The notes under the pieces are model-generated. The model saw nothing but the letters and a program-made list of their open reading frames with translations, did no database searches and had not been told where the DNA came from. A stretch of DNA of 64,000 bases from JADLDB01 sp040755835 (GTDB lineage: Bacteria; Myxococcota; Myxococcia; Myxococcales; Myxococcaceae). This document shows positions 1-7,332 of this stretch, in pieces. How positions within the stretch are numbered: position 1 is the stretch's first letter; every line of letters starts with the position of its first letter. Where the stretch lies: positions 62,001 to 126,000 of the forward strand of contig JBFMAB010000057.1 in NCBI GenBank assembly GCA_040755835.1, read 5' to 3'. A program made the position numbers and the translations under genes.

Positions 1-872
1 TCGCGGGCGTGTCCACCTTCGGCCACGACATCGCCGGGTACCAGTCGGCCACCAACCCGCCGTCGACGAAGGAGCTGTTCTTCCGCTGGGTGACGCTGGG
101 CGCGCTGTCGCCGGTGATGCGCACGCACCACGGCATCAGGCCCGCGGACAACTGGCGCCTCGACTCCGACGCCGAGACGCTGGCGCACTACAAGCGCTGG
201 GCGAAACTGCACACGCAGCTCTTCCCGTACCTCGACGCGCACGCCGCCGAGGCCGAGGCCACGGGCGTGCCCATCTGGCGGGCGCTGCCCCTCATGTTCC
301 CCAACGACGCGGCGACGTGGACGGTGGCGGACGAGTACATGCTGGGCGGCGCGCTCCTGGTGGCCCCGGTGGTGACGGAAGGCGCCACCAGCCGCGGCGT
401 GCACCTGCCGCCCGGGGAGTGGGTGTCGTGGGACGGGTCGAAGCGCTACGCCGGCCCCGGCGACGTGGTGGTGGACGCGCCGCTCACCGAGGCGCCCGTC
501 TTCATCCGCGTGGGCGCCGTCATCCCGCTGTTGCCCGACCGGGTGGACACGTTCTTGCCCGCGGAGCCGCCCACGGTGGACCTCGACGACGTCAAGGCCG
601 AGCGGCGCCTGCGCGTGGTGGTGGGCTCGCAGAGCCAGTTCGCCGAGCGCGACGGCACCCGCTACACCTTCATGCCGGGCGACTCGACGGACTTCTACGA
701 GGCCAACGTGAAGCTGGCGGACTGCGCCGCGGCCGAGGAGCGCGGCTGCGTCGACCGCTCGGGCCCGCACCCGCTGGTCCGGCTCAAGGGCGACGGCCCG
801 CTGGACGTGCCCGGCGGGTACCTCGTCATCGACAGCCCCGTGACGCGCACCTGGGACGTCGAGGTGCTTTGA
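1..872 (+). CDS. Glycoside hydrolase family 31 (alpha-glucosidase/alpha-xylosidase type), 3' part
   Basis: The gene enters from the left edge; codons are in frame from base 3 and the frame is open to the edge, so the GTG at 9 is internal. About 289 C-terminal residues are present. The visible block GHDIAGYQS, followed by TKELFFRWVTLGALSPVMRT and HHG, is the conserved GH31 barrel segment downstream of the catalytic acid. It is followed by the LMFPNDAAT and EYMLGGALLVAPV stretch typical of GH31 and then by C-terminal beta-domains. The nucleophile region (WxDMNE) lies off the window. GH31 enzymes release alpha-linked glucose or xylose from oligosaccharides; the substrate cannot be told from this part. 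The next gene starts 34 bases downstream. Confidence 0.9.
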   Translation, partial: AGVSTFGHDIAGYQSATNPPSTKELFFRWVTLGALSPVMRTHHGIRPADNWRLDSDAETLAHYKRWAKLHTQLFPYLDAHAAEAEATGVPIWRALPLMFPNDAATWTVADEYMLGGALLVAPVVTEGATSRGVHLPPGEWVSWDGSKRYAGPGDVVVDAPLTEAPVFIRVGAVIPLLPDRVDTFLPAEPPTVDLDDVKAERRLRVVVGSQSQFAERDGTRYTFMPGDSTDFYEANVKLADCAAAEERGCVDRSGPHPLVRLKGDGPLDVPGGYLVIDSPVTRTWDVEVL

Positions 873-906
873 GGGGGCGCCGGCGCGGGTAGACTCACCC
901 GAATCC

Positions 907-1707
907 ATGACAGCCCTCCTCGCGATGCTGCTCCTCGCGGCGCCGGACTCCGGCGCGCCGCGCATGGTCGTCCTCGGGTTGCAGCGCGTCGGCGGCGCCA
1001 CCGAGGGCGAGGCCGCGCTCCTCAACGACGCCGTCGTCCAGTGGGTGTCGAAGGCCGGCGTCTTCCAGGTCATCTCGCAGCGCGACATCGAGACGCTGCT
1101 GGGCGTCGAGCGCCAGAAGCAGCTGCTGGGCTGCGGCGACGACTCGTCCAGCTGCATGGCCGAGCTGACCGGCGCGCTCGACGCGCGGTACGTGCTGTCG
1201 GGCCAGGTGAACAAGCTGGGCTCGACGGTGCAGCTGACGCTGCAGATGCTGGACACACAGAAGAGCCAGGTGGTGGGCCGCAGCCTGAAGGCGGCGAAGT
1301 CGGCGGAGGAGCTGCGCGCCATCGTCCCGTGGGCCGTCGCCGAGGCCACCGGCACGCCGCCGCCGAAGCCGCCGTCGCGCACCTGGCCCACGGTGCTGAT
1401 GGTGACGGGCGGCGTGTCGATTCTCGGGGGCGGGGTGGTGGGCTTCCAGGCGCTGACGCGCGAGACGTCGGTGGCGCGCGAGCTGAAGGACGCGGTGCCC
1501 GGGCGGCTCAACACCGCCGCGTACTACGAAGCCGAGGCCCGCGAGGTGCGCGAGCGCAAGACGGCCGCGCTCTTGCTGCTGTCGCTGGGCGCGGGGCTGT
1601 TGGCCGGCGGCATCAGCTGGTGGTTCAGCCTGCCCGACGTGGCCGCGGCGCGGGTGGCGCTGGTGCCGACGGGCGCGGGCTTCGCGCTGGTGGGGGACTT
1701 CTGGTGA
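907..1707 (+). CDS. Exported CsgG/TolB-N-like protein with C-terminal membrane segments
   Basis: A 266-residue protein. Residues 1-18 form a signal peptide. The middle (about 20-150) has the look of the nucleotide-free alpha/beta fold found in CsgG and the TolB N-domain: an opening strand (MVVLGLQRV), the helix-strand pair FQVISQRDIETLL, a Cys pair around GCGDDSSSC, then DARYVLSGQV. This fold is common in myxobacterial envelope proteins that sit beside lipoproteins. Two hydrophobic segments follow (near TVLMVTGGVSILGGG and LLLLSLGAGLLAGG). The stop overlaps the GTG start of the next lipoprotein gene by 4 bases (1704-1707), so the two are probably translated together. The exact function is unknown. 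Confidence 0.7.
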   Translation: MTALLAMLLLAAPDSGAPRMVVLGLQRVGGATEGEAALLNDAVVQWVSKAGVFQVISQRDIETLLGVERQKQLLGCGDDSSSCMAELTGALDARYVLSGQVNKLGSTVQLTLQMLDTQKSQVVGRSLKAAKSAEELRAIVPWAVAEATGTPPPKPPSRTWPTVLMVTGGVSILGGGVVGFQALTRETSVARELKDAVPGRLNTAAYYEAEAREVRERKTAALLLLSLGAGLLAGGISWWFSLPDVAAARVALVPTGAGFALVGDFW

Positions 1708-3977
1708 GGCGCGCGACGGTGCTGGTGGTGGTGGGTGTCGCGGCGCTGGGCGGCTGCCGTACGTGCATCGACGCCGACGTCCCGCGGCAGTACGCGTGCA
1801 CCGGCGACGCGGGCATCGGCGACGAGTGCCCGGACCGCTACGACGACAAGGGCGACCTGCTGGCGGTGTGGGAGTGCAACACCACGTGGGGCTACTGCTT
1901 CGACACCACGAAGGGCGAGCCCCACCCGTGCCGCGTCGACTCGGAGTGCGGCGGCGGCTGGCGCTGCACGCCCGATGGCCGCTGCGGCGACCCGTCGCAG
2001 GAAGGCGCGCTGTCCACCATCGAGCTGGAGGCGCTGGAGAAGCTGCACCCGCTGGCGTTCGAGGAACGGCCGGACCGGCTCGAGGCCGCGGCGCCCCTGC
2101 GGGTGTCCGACGTCGCGGGCCTGCGGACCGAAAGCGCGCTGGCCGGACGCGTGGCGCGCCAGGACGTGGAGGTGCTGGGCGTCACGTCGCTGGCGGACCC
2201 CGACGGCGCCCGCTTTCGCACGACGTACCGGCGCATCGCCTCACCCGGTGACGACTTCGCCTTGACGGTGGGTGTCAGCGGCCAGGGCGCGCAGTACTTC
2301 CTGTGGAGCCTCCCGGGGCAGCAGCTCCGCCGCACCACGCTGTCGAGCGACGGCGGCACCCAGACCGAGCCGAACGCCGCGCCGGGGCTGAACGGCTGCA
2401 CGTGGGTGGCGCCGCTGCGCACCGCGGGCGACCCGGTCTCGGCGCTCATCGGGACGGTGCAGGTGCGCCACCAGAATGGCCTCGCGCTGGTGAGCCCGTA
2501 CCTGGGCCGCCTCGACGCGGGGGTCTCGGGGAGCGACGCGCGCGAGGCGGTGCTGCTCACCCCGCCGCTCTGCACCGACGCGTGGCTGGTGGTGATCGCC
2601 CGGAGCAACGGCCTCGAAGCGGTCCGCATCACCGCGGCCGGCGCCGAGTCGCTGGGGACCGTCACGGCGCTCAACCCCGGCGACTTTCGCATCGCCACGC
2701 GCGGCTCGCAGTCCTGGCTCGCGTGGCGCTCCGGCGCCATGGGCGGCAACGCGTCGAAGCTCTCGATCGCCGAGCTGACCGGCTTGTGCGTGGACGCGGG
2801 GCTGCCTGAAGTCGCCGAGCTGCGGCGCCCGGTCTGCCCGGTGGGTGACTACCGCGCGTACGACCTCGTCGACACGGGCGAGGGCCCGCCGGAGCTGGTG
2901 ACGGAGTGCGTGGAGTTCAACGACGCCGGCGTCGAGCTCAACGACGTCGTCTTCATCGGCGAGCGGCGCACGCCTGCGGCCTACCTGCCGTCGCGCATCG
3001 TCACGCGCGAGAGCGCGCAGGTCTTCTCCCGCTTCACCGGCGGTCTGCTGACGCAGGGCCCGAACCTCGTCGTGCAGGAACCGCTGTCGCTGCCGTCGCC
3101 GCCCGAGGCGCTGGTGCCGCTGGACGGCGAGCTCCACGCCTTCACGGCCCGCAAGTCGTTTCTCCACGAGCCGTGGGGCTTCATGATCGACCGGGTGCCG
3201 GAGTGGACCGCGCTGCCGGCCAACTACGTGGAGCTGGCGGGCTGGGTCATCGCCCGCTCCGGCGTCGTCATCGACCCCCAGGACGACGGCGTCATCGCGC
3301 TGCCGGAGGACGACTGGGCCGACCCGTCGTCGTACGTGCTGTCCGAGCTGCTGCCGCAGTCGGACGGCGGCGCCGTTCTGGTGGCGACGCACGACGACGC
3401 CTTCGACGTCGCCGAGCTGGGTGACGAGCAGCCCACGCTGGTGACGCGTCTCAAGCCCAGCCCGGCCACGCCCATCCTCTCGCTGGCGCTGCAGCCGGGT
3501 CGCGACGGCGGCGTCGCCGAGGGCTTCGTGGTAGCGGGCCTCGACCTCTTCGAGGTGCGCGCCTCCACGCCGCGCCGCTGGAGCGCCACGAAGGTGCCGC
3601 TCGCGGGCCTGCGGCCCGTCTTCACGTGGTTCGACCGGGGCTGGCCGCGCGCGCTCCTCGACGACGGCACGGTGGTGGGGCTGAACACGCGCGTGCCCCT
3701 CTCGGGGACGCTGCCCGAAGAGGTGCGCGCCGGCGGCGCGTTGTGCGGGGCGCCGTTCGCGCTGTCGGCCACCGGGCTGTGGATGCTGCTCCCGCCCGCG
3801 CCGGACGCGGAGGACCCGCGCCCCCAGTGGGTGCAGCTCGGCCTGAAGGACACCACCGAAGAGACGGACTTCACCCGCGGGCGGCTCGTCACCCTCGACG
3901 ACGCGCTGTACGTCTTCTCGAACTCCGGCGGCACGTGGAAGGTGACGCCGGCCGGCGGCGCCTGCCCGTCACCCTGA
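1704..3977 (+). CDS. Large putative lipoprotein, unknown function
   Basis: A 757-residue protein. The open frame extends far upstream, but the GTG at 1704 overlaps the stop of the previous gene (GTGA) and begins a clear lipoprotein signal: charged MRR, a hydrophobic run, then the lipobox ALGGC. The mature N-terminus is Cys-rich (residues about 18-95, with pairs resembling CRVDSECGGGWRC and CTPDGRCG) and has a short DAG-like piece. The rest is beta-rich without a family I recognise; repeated strand-turn patterns suggest a propeller-like surface domain. It probably sits in the outer membrane facing out, together with the CsgG-like protein upstream. Its 3' end overlaps the convergent NTPase-like gene by 9 bases. 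Confidence 0.8.
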   Translation: MRRATVLVVVGVAALGGCRTCIDADVPRQYACTGDAGIGDECPDRYDDKGDLLAVWECNTTWGYCFDTTKGEPHPCRVDSECGGGWRCTPDGRCGDPSQEGALSTIELEALEKLHPLAFEERPDRLEAAAPLRVSDVAGLRTESALAGRVARQDVEVLGVTSLADPDGARFRTTYRRIASPGDDFALTVGVSGQGAQYFLWSLPGQQLRRTTLSSDGGTQTEPNAAPGLNGCTWVAPLRTAGDPVSALIGTVQVRHQNGLALVSPYLGRLDAGVSGSDAREAVLLTPPLCTDAWLVVIARSNGLEAVRITAAGAESLGTVTALNPGDFRIATRGSQSWLAWRSGAMGGNASKLSIAELTGLCVDAGLPEVAELRRPVCPVGDYRAYDLVDTGEGPPELVTECVEFNDAGVELNDVVFIGERRTPAAYLPSRIVTRESAQVFSRFTGGLLTQGPNLVVQEPLSLPSPPEALVPLDGELHAFTARKSFLHEPWGFMIDRVPEWTALPANYVELAGWVIARSGVVIDPQDDGVIALPEDDWADPSSYVLSELLPQSDGGAVLVATHDDAFDVAELGDEQPTLVTRLKPSPATPILSLALQPGRDGGVAEGFVVAGLDLFEVRASTPRRWSATKVPLAGLRPVFTWFDRGWPRALLDDGTVVGLNTRVPLSGTLPEEVRAGGALCGAPFALSATGLWMLLPPAPDAEDPRPQWVQLGLKDTTEETDFTRGRLVTLDDALYVFSNSGGTWKVTPAGGACPSP

Positions 3978-4493
3978 GGCGCGCACGCGCGCGGCCACCT
4001 CGTCGGCGAAGCGCTCGAGCGCGGCGTCGTCGCACGGCAGCTCCACCCAGCCGCTCGCGTCCGGGAGCGCGAGGCCTACCTGCGTCAGGCAGCTGTCGCG
4101 CACCACCGCCAGCACGTGTGGCCCGCCCGGCGCGCGCGCGAGGCGCTCCAGCACCGGGAAGTGGCCCTGCTTGTCCGCCTCCAGCTTGCCGACGCCGCCC
4201 ACCAGCACCACCTCGCAGGGCTCCGAAGCCCACGCGGCGGCCTGCGCGAAGCCCGCCGCGTCGAAGGTGTAGTCGCACAGCTCGGGCGTGGGCGAGGTGC
4301 GCGCCAGCACGCGCCGCGCTCCGCCGTCGACGCGCTCCACGTCCCAGCCGGCGACGTCGCCCGACGCGGCCAGCACCTCGCGCTGCACGAAGCCGCCCAC
4401 GGTGAGGCCCTGTGCGCGCAGGCGCTGCGCCACGACGAGCGCGGCGCGCGTCTTGTCCGCCTTGCGACCGCCGATGATGGCCGACCAGCCCAT
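3969..4493 (-). CDS. THEP1/DUF2478-like nucleoside-triphosphatase family protein
   Basis: A 174-residue protein if it starts at MGWSAIIGG. In-frame ATG/GTG codons upstream (to 4583) would add an Arg-rich, non-conserved tail and run through the inverted repeat at 4517-4559. The layout matches the THEP1/DUF2478 P-loop family: N-terminal loop, helix, strand ending in VGGFVQREV, and a middle VGGVGKLEADKQGHFPVLER block equivalent to the family's DEIGxMEL region. The P-loop is degenerate: IIGGRKADKTRAA lacks the Gly-Lys-Ser/Thr of Walker A. It may therefore bind nucleotide weakly or not at all. It is divergent from the DUF2892 gene. The family call is moderate; activity is not implied. Confidence 0.65.
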   Translation of the reverse strand: MGWSAIIGGRKADKTRAALVVAQRLRAQGLTVGGFVQREVLAASGDVAGWDVERVDGGARRVLARTSPTPELCDYTFDAAGFAQAAAWASEPCEVVLVGGVGKLEADKQGHFPVLERLARAPGGPHVLAVVRDSCLTQVGLALPDASGWVELPCDDAALERFADEVAARVRASG

Positions 4494-4516
4494 GCGCGCG
4501 TGGCAGCGTAGCCGAG

Positions 4517-4559
4517 CGCGGAGGATTCGTCCGCGGCCAGCGGTCGTGAATCCTCCGCG
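4517..4559. promoter_or_regulatory. Perfect 12-bp inverted repeat between divergent genes (candidate operator)
   Basis: CGCGGAGGATTC at 4517-4528 is repeated exactly as its reverse complement, GAATCCTCCGCG, at 4548-4559, with a 19-base spacer. It sits 24 bases upstream of the ATG of the minus-strand NTPase-like gene and 74 bases upstream of the plus-strand DUF2892 gene. A two-site operator for a dimeric regulator acting on both genes fits the position; an mRNA stem is the alternative. No regulator for it is identifiable. Confidence 0.5.
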
Positions 4560-4632
4560 GCGCGCCCTGCATCGTGCCCGCAACTCACCTGAGCGGCGCC
4601 GCTGGTGCCGCCCTCACCTTCGGAGGTCCCTC

Positions 4633-5028
4633 ATGCCCAGGCTCTTCGTGTCCCTCGCCGTCTCCGCTGCGCTGCTCATCGCCCATCCTGCCCGCGCCGA
4701 AGGGCTCGCTCCTCCGTCGCCGCGCCTGCTGCCCAGCGCCGGGCTGGCGCTCGCGCTGACGGGCGGCTCGGCCACGGTGCTCGGCGTCGGCGAGTTGGAG
4801 GCGAAAACCACCGTCTTCGGCCTGCCGAGGAACGTCGGCACGGTGGACCGCATCATCCGCGGTGTCATCGCGGCGACGCTGGTCAGCATCGGCAGCTACC
4901 GCCTCGCCACCAACCAACCCAGCCCGGGCTGGAGCGTCTTCTTCCTGTCCATCGCCGCGATTCCGGCGCTGACGGCCGCGACGGGCTATTGCCCGCTGTA
5001 CCAGGCGCTCGGCCTCGACACGAACTGA
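4633..5028 (+). CDS. DUF2892 (YgaP-like transmembrane) family membrane protein
   Basis: A 131-residue protein. The ATG at 4633 has a good ribosome-binding site, GGAGG at 4622-4626. Residues 1-22 look like a signal peptide ending in HPARA. A second hydrophobic stretch (SAGLALALTGG) follows. The C-terminal 65 residues match DUF2892: NVGTVDRIIRG, a transmembrane helix, a second helix, then the hallmark GYCPLYQALGLDT. DUF2892 proteins are small inner-membrane proteins often found near rhodanese or sulfur-handling genes; none is seen here. Unusually, the domain is preceded by an exported-looking extension. It is convergent with the hydrolase gene 14 bases downstream. Confidence 0.8.
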   Translation: MPRLFVSLAVSAALLIAHPARAEGLAPPSPRLLPSAGLALALTGGSATVLGVGELEAKTTVFGLPRNVGTVDRIIRGVIAATLVSIGSYRLATNQPSPGWSVFFLSIAAIPALTAATGYCPLYQALGLDTN

Positions 5029-5042
5029 CGCGCGGGCGCCCG

Positions 5043-5885
5043 TCACGCCCCCAACAGGAAGCGCGCCACCTCGGCGACCACCGCGTCGGGGCCCTTCGTC
5101 CACCGGAAGTGCGGGTGGAGGCGACGGGGCTCCGCCGGTGGCGCGGCCGTCACGTGGCGCACGCGGGCGCTGGGCAGCTTGGCGACGAGGCGGCGGGTCG
5201 CCTCGTGCGGCGCCAGGGTGTCGCCCTCGACGTGCACCGCCAGCAGCTCCGGCGTCACCTCGGCGAGGCCCGTCTCGAGCGCGTGCAGGCGCGTGCGGTA
5301 GGCGCCGGTGCGGCTCGCGTGCGCCCAGTCTTCGATGAGGCGGCGCGGCTGCCGGCCGCCGAAGCCCAGGCGGTGTCCGGGGAACCAGTCGAGGGCCTTC
5401 GCCACGCCGGCCGCCACCTGCGTCCCCAGCAGCACGCCGACGTTGTGCGGGAAGCCCCACGCGCGCCAGTGCACCGTGCCCGACGCCACCAGCACCAGCT
5501 TCGTGCCTTCGGGCACGCGCGCCGCGAAGTGCACCACCGCCAGCTGCCCGCCGAGGCTGTGCCCGCCCACGTGCAGCGGCACGCCCGGCACGCGCGCCGA
5601 CAGCAGCGCCATCGCCCGCGCGTGGTCGTCCACCAGCTCGCCCAGCCCGAAGTCCACGCCGCGGCGCGGCCGCACGTCGCTCGACTCGCCGCCGCGGAGC
5701 TCGCTCACCAGCGTCGCCACACCCCGCGCCGCGAGGCCCGCGCCGAAAGCGTCGTAGGCCCGCGCGGCGACGCCCATCGCCGGCATCCACGCCAGCGCCG
5801 CCTGCGCCGGGCCCGCCGGGAGGAAAAGCCGGGCCCGGGCGCGCGCCCCGTCGGGACTCTCGATGGGCACCTCTTCCATCGGCAT
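5043..5885 (-). CDS. Alpha/beta hydrolase (serine aminopeptidase S33-like)
   Basis: A 280-residue protein starting at MPMEEVP; a second ATG two codons in (5879) is equally possible. The open frame continues to 6050, but that would run through the regulator's promoter and adds non-conserved residues. The fold is visible: strand and oxyanion region near WMPAMGVAARAYDAF, nucleophile elbow GHSLGG with Ser about 107 residues in, and a later Asp (HVEGDTLAP) and His (RLHPHFRW) that can complete the triad. The domain order resembles the predicted hydrolases of COG4757, which lack a known substrate. It is divergent from the FNR-type regulator, from which it is separated by about 163 bases. Confidence 0.8.
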   Translation of the reverse strand: MPMEEVPIESPDGARARARLFLPAGPAQAALAWMPAMGVAARAYDAFGAGLAARGVATLVSELRGGESSDVRPRRGVDFGLGELVDDHARAMALLSARVPGVPLHVGGHSLGGQLAVVHFAARVPEGTKLVLVASGTVHWRAWGFPHNVGVLLGTQVAAGVAKALDWFPGHRLGFGGRQPRRLIEDWAHASRTGAYRTRLHALETGLAEVTPELLAVHVEGDTLAPHEATRRLVAKLPSARVRHVTAAPPAEPRRLHPHFRWTKGPDAVVAEVARFLLGA

Positions 5886-6006
5886 CGGTGGCACTGTACC
5901 GGCTGTCCACACGCAAGACTCACCGCCGCGCGCGCAGAAAATGCGTGCGGGAGACATGCGTCGCCGATGCCTTCCGAGGGAAATCCGGGCGTTGTCGAAA
6001 AGCGGG

Positions 6007-6025
6007 TGTGCTTGATGTGGCACAA
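6007..6025 (+). promoter_or_regulatory. FNR/CRP-type binding-site candidate upstream of the regulator gene
   Basis: TTGAT-GTGG-CACAA at 6012-6025 matches 8 of 10 positions of the FNR consensus TTGAT-N4-ATCAA. It overlaps an imperfect palindrome TGTGC-N8-GCACA at 6007-6024. It ends 23 bases before the ATG of the FNR-type regulator, a position suited to autoregulation, probably repression. It lies in the shared space with the divergent hydrolase gene and could control that gene too. Confidence 0.5.
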
Positions 6026-6048
6026 ACCGTGCCTGCACCAGATCAACC

Positions 6049-6726
6049 ATGCTCGAGAACCCCGTTCATGAATGTCACGACTGCCCGTTGAACAGCGGCG
6101 GCCGGTGCCCCTTCGTCAACCGCCGCATTCCTGCCGGGACGACGCTGTGGAGCCAGGGGGACGTGCCGCGCGAGCTGGTCTTCGTGAAGGACGGGCTGGT
6201 GAGTCTCACGTCGAATGACGCGACGGGGCACGAGGTGCTCTCGGCGGTGCGCGGCCCGCGGGCGCTCCTGGGCTTCGAGGCGCTGCGCAACCAGCCGGCC
6301 CGCGGCGCGGTGGACGCGCTGACCGACGTGCAGGTCTGCTCGGCGGAGCCGACGACGGTGCGGCACTGGGTGGGCCTCGCCGAGGGGGCGGCGTCGCCGC
6401 CGACGCGCGACGTGTCGGCTTCGGCCACCACGCTGCTCAACCTCGCGCTCGACGAGCTCGACCGCACCGCGCGTGACATCGACCTCCGCTCGGGCCCGGC
6501 GCTCTCTCGCGTCGCGCGCTTCCTGCTCGCCTCGTCGAAGCTCATCGACGCCGGCCGGCAGGCGCCGTTCTCCAAGCAGCACGTCGCGCAGCTGCTCGGC
6601 ATTCGCGCCGAGACGATGTCGCGCTGCCTCAAGAAGCTGCAGACGGCCGGCCTCATCGAGTCCGGGCGCACGGTGAAGATTCGTGACACCGAGCGGCTGG
6701 CCGAGGTCGCCCGCGGACAGACGTGA
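6049..6726 (+). CDS. FNR-like Crp/Fnr family transcriptional regulator with four cysteines
   Basis: A 225-residue protein. The N-terminal cNMP-binding-like beta-barrel spans about residues 20-110, a dimer helix about 120-148, and a winged helix-turn-helix about 150-220. Cys9, Cys12, Cys20 and Cys97 are placed like the [4Fe-4S] ligands of E. coli FNR: three at the N-terminus and one in a DVQVCS stretch equivalent to FNR's Cys122. The spacing of the N-terminal set is CX2CX7C instead of CX2CX5C. The recognition helix reads AETMSRCLKKLQ; its Glu188, Ser191 and Arg192 correspond to FNR's Glu-x-x-Ser-Arg that reads TTGAT. I infer an oxygen or redox sensor. No strong ribosome-binding site is seen. 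Confidence 0.9.
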   Translation: MLENPVHECHDCPLNSGGRCPFVNRRIPAGTTLWSQGDVPRELVFVKDGLVSLTSNDATGHEVLSAVRGPRALLGFEALRNQPARGAVDALTDVQVCSAEPTTVRHWVGLAEGAASPPTRDVSASATTLLNLALDELDRTARDIDLRSGPALSRVARFLLASSKLIDAGRQAPFSKQHVAQLLGIRAETMSRCLKKLQTAGLIESGRTVKIRDTERLAEVARGQT

Positions 6727-6795
6727 CGCGCTCGGGTTGACCGCCTCCGCCGAGAGCGCCCGGGGCCAGGGGGGCGTCGCGCTCGCGACAGCCAG

Positions 6796-7182
6796 CTAGT
6801 TGAACGCCTGCAGGCAGGCCGCCGACACCTTCGGCGTGCGGCTCGTCGTGTCGAACAGCCTGGCCGCGCAGGCGATGGTGCCGTCCACCGCGGCCTTCTC
6901 GTTGCCCGCCGTGCAGGCCGTCACACCTTCGAGGCACTTCAGCCAGTCGTTGATGACCGTCTGGTCGGCGGGCGTGCAGCTGTTGAGGTTCGCCTCGCAC
7001 TGGCTCGTGGACGAGTTGTCGGTGGTGATGGACAGCGTCGAGCCGCCCTCGGTGTACTCGCACTTCGTCTTGCCGTTGAAAATGCGCGAGCGCTGCTCGG
7101 TGGCGCGGACGCACAGGGACGTGCCGCAGGCGGACAGCGCGACGGCGGCGAGGGCGAGGACGGCGGCGAGGACGCGAGTCAT
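6796..7182 (-). CDS. Small putative lipoprotein
   Basis: A 128-residue protein. The ATG at 7182 begins a lipoprotein signal MTRVLAAVLALAAVALSAC; upstream in-frame codons add a tail without signal character. The mature part holds further cysteines (near KTKCEY, TSQCEANLNSC, LKCLEGVTAC, TIACAARL and AACLQAF), probably paired in disulfides. No known family is recognised. The next gene upstream on this strand is the GH3 enzyme, 150 bases away, with a stem-loop between them, so it probably has its own promoter. Confidence 0.75.
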   Translation of the reverse strand: MTRVLAAVLALAAVALSACGTSLCVRATEQRSRIFNGKTKCEYTEGGSTLSITTDNSSTSQCEANLNSCTPADQTVINDWLKCLEGVTACTAGNEKAAVDGTIACAARLFDTTSRTPKVSAACLQAFN

Positions 7183-7278
7183 CGTGGGCTCCGGGGGCGA
7201 GGGCGCCACTGTCGTAAAGCGCGCCCCGCCCACGGTTGTCACGCAGAAAAGGGCGTCTGTCTCCTCGCTGGCCGCGGT

Positions 7279-7300
7279 GCCGGCCACCGCCCTGGCCGGC
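7279..7300 (-). terminator. GC-rich stem-loop downstream of the GH3 gene
   Basis: GCCGGCCA and TGGCCGGC form a perfect 8-bp stem with a 6-base loop, starting 33 bases after the GH3 stop codon on the minus strand. There is no adjacent U-tract; a short T4 comes about 25 bases later. It may be a transcription barrier or part of a terminator. Confidence 0.35.
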
Positions 7301-7332
7301 GAGGCGGCCGGTTTCGAAGCCGGATCGCGCAC

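Noticed and set aside
1041..1703. Upstream extension of the large lipoprotein
   Set aside because: It is a frame-shifted shadow of the CsgG-like gene; the GTG at 1704 with lipobox fits better.
5886..6050. N-terminal extension of the alpha/beta hydrolase
   Set aside because: It would cover the regulator's promoter and overlap its start; the residues are not hydrolase-like.
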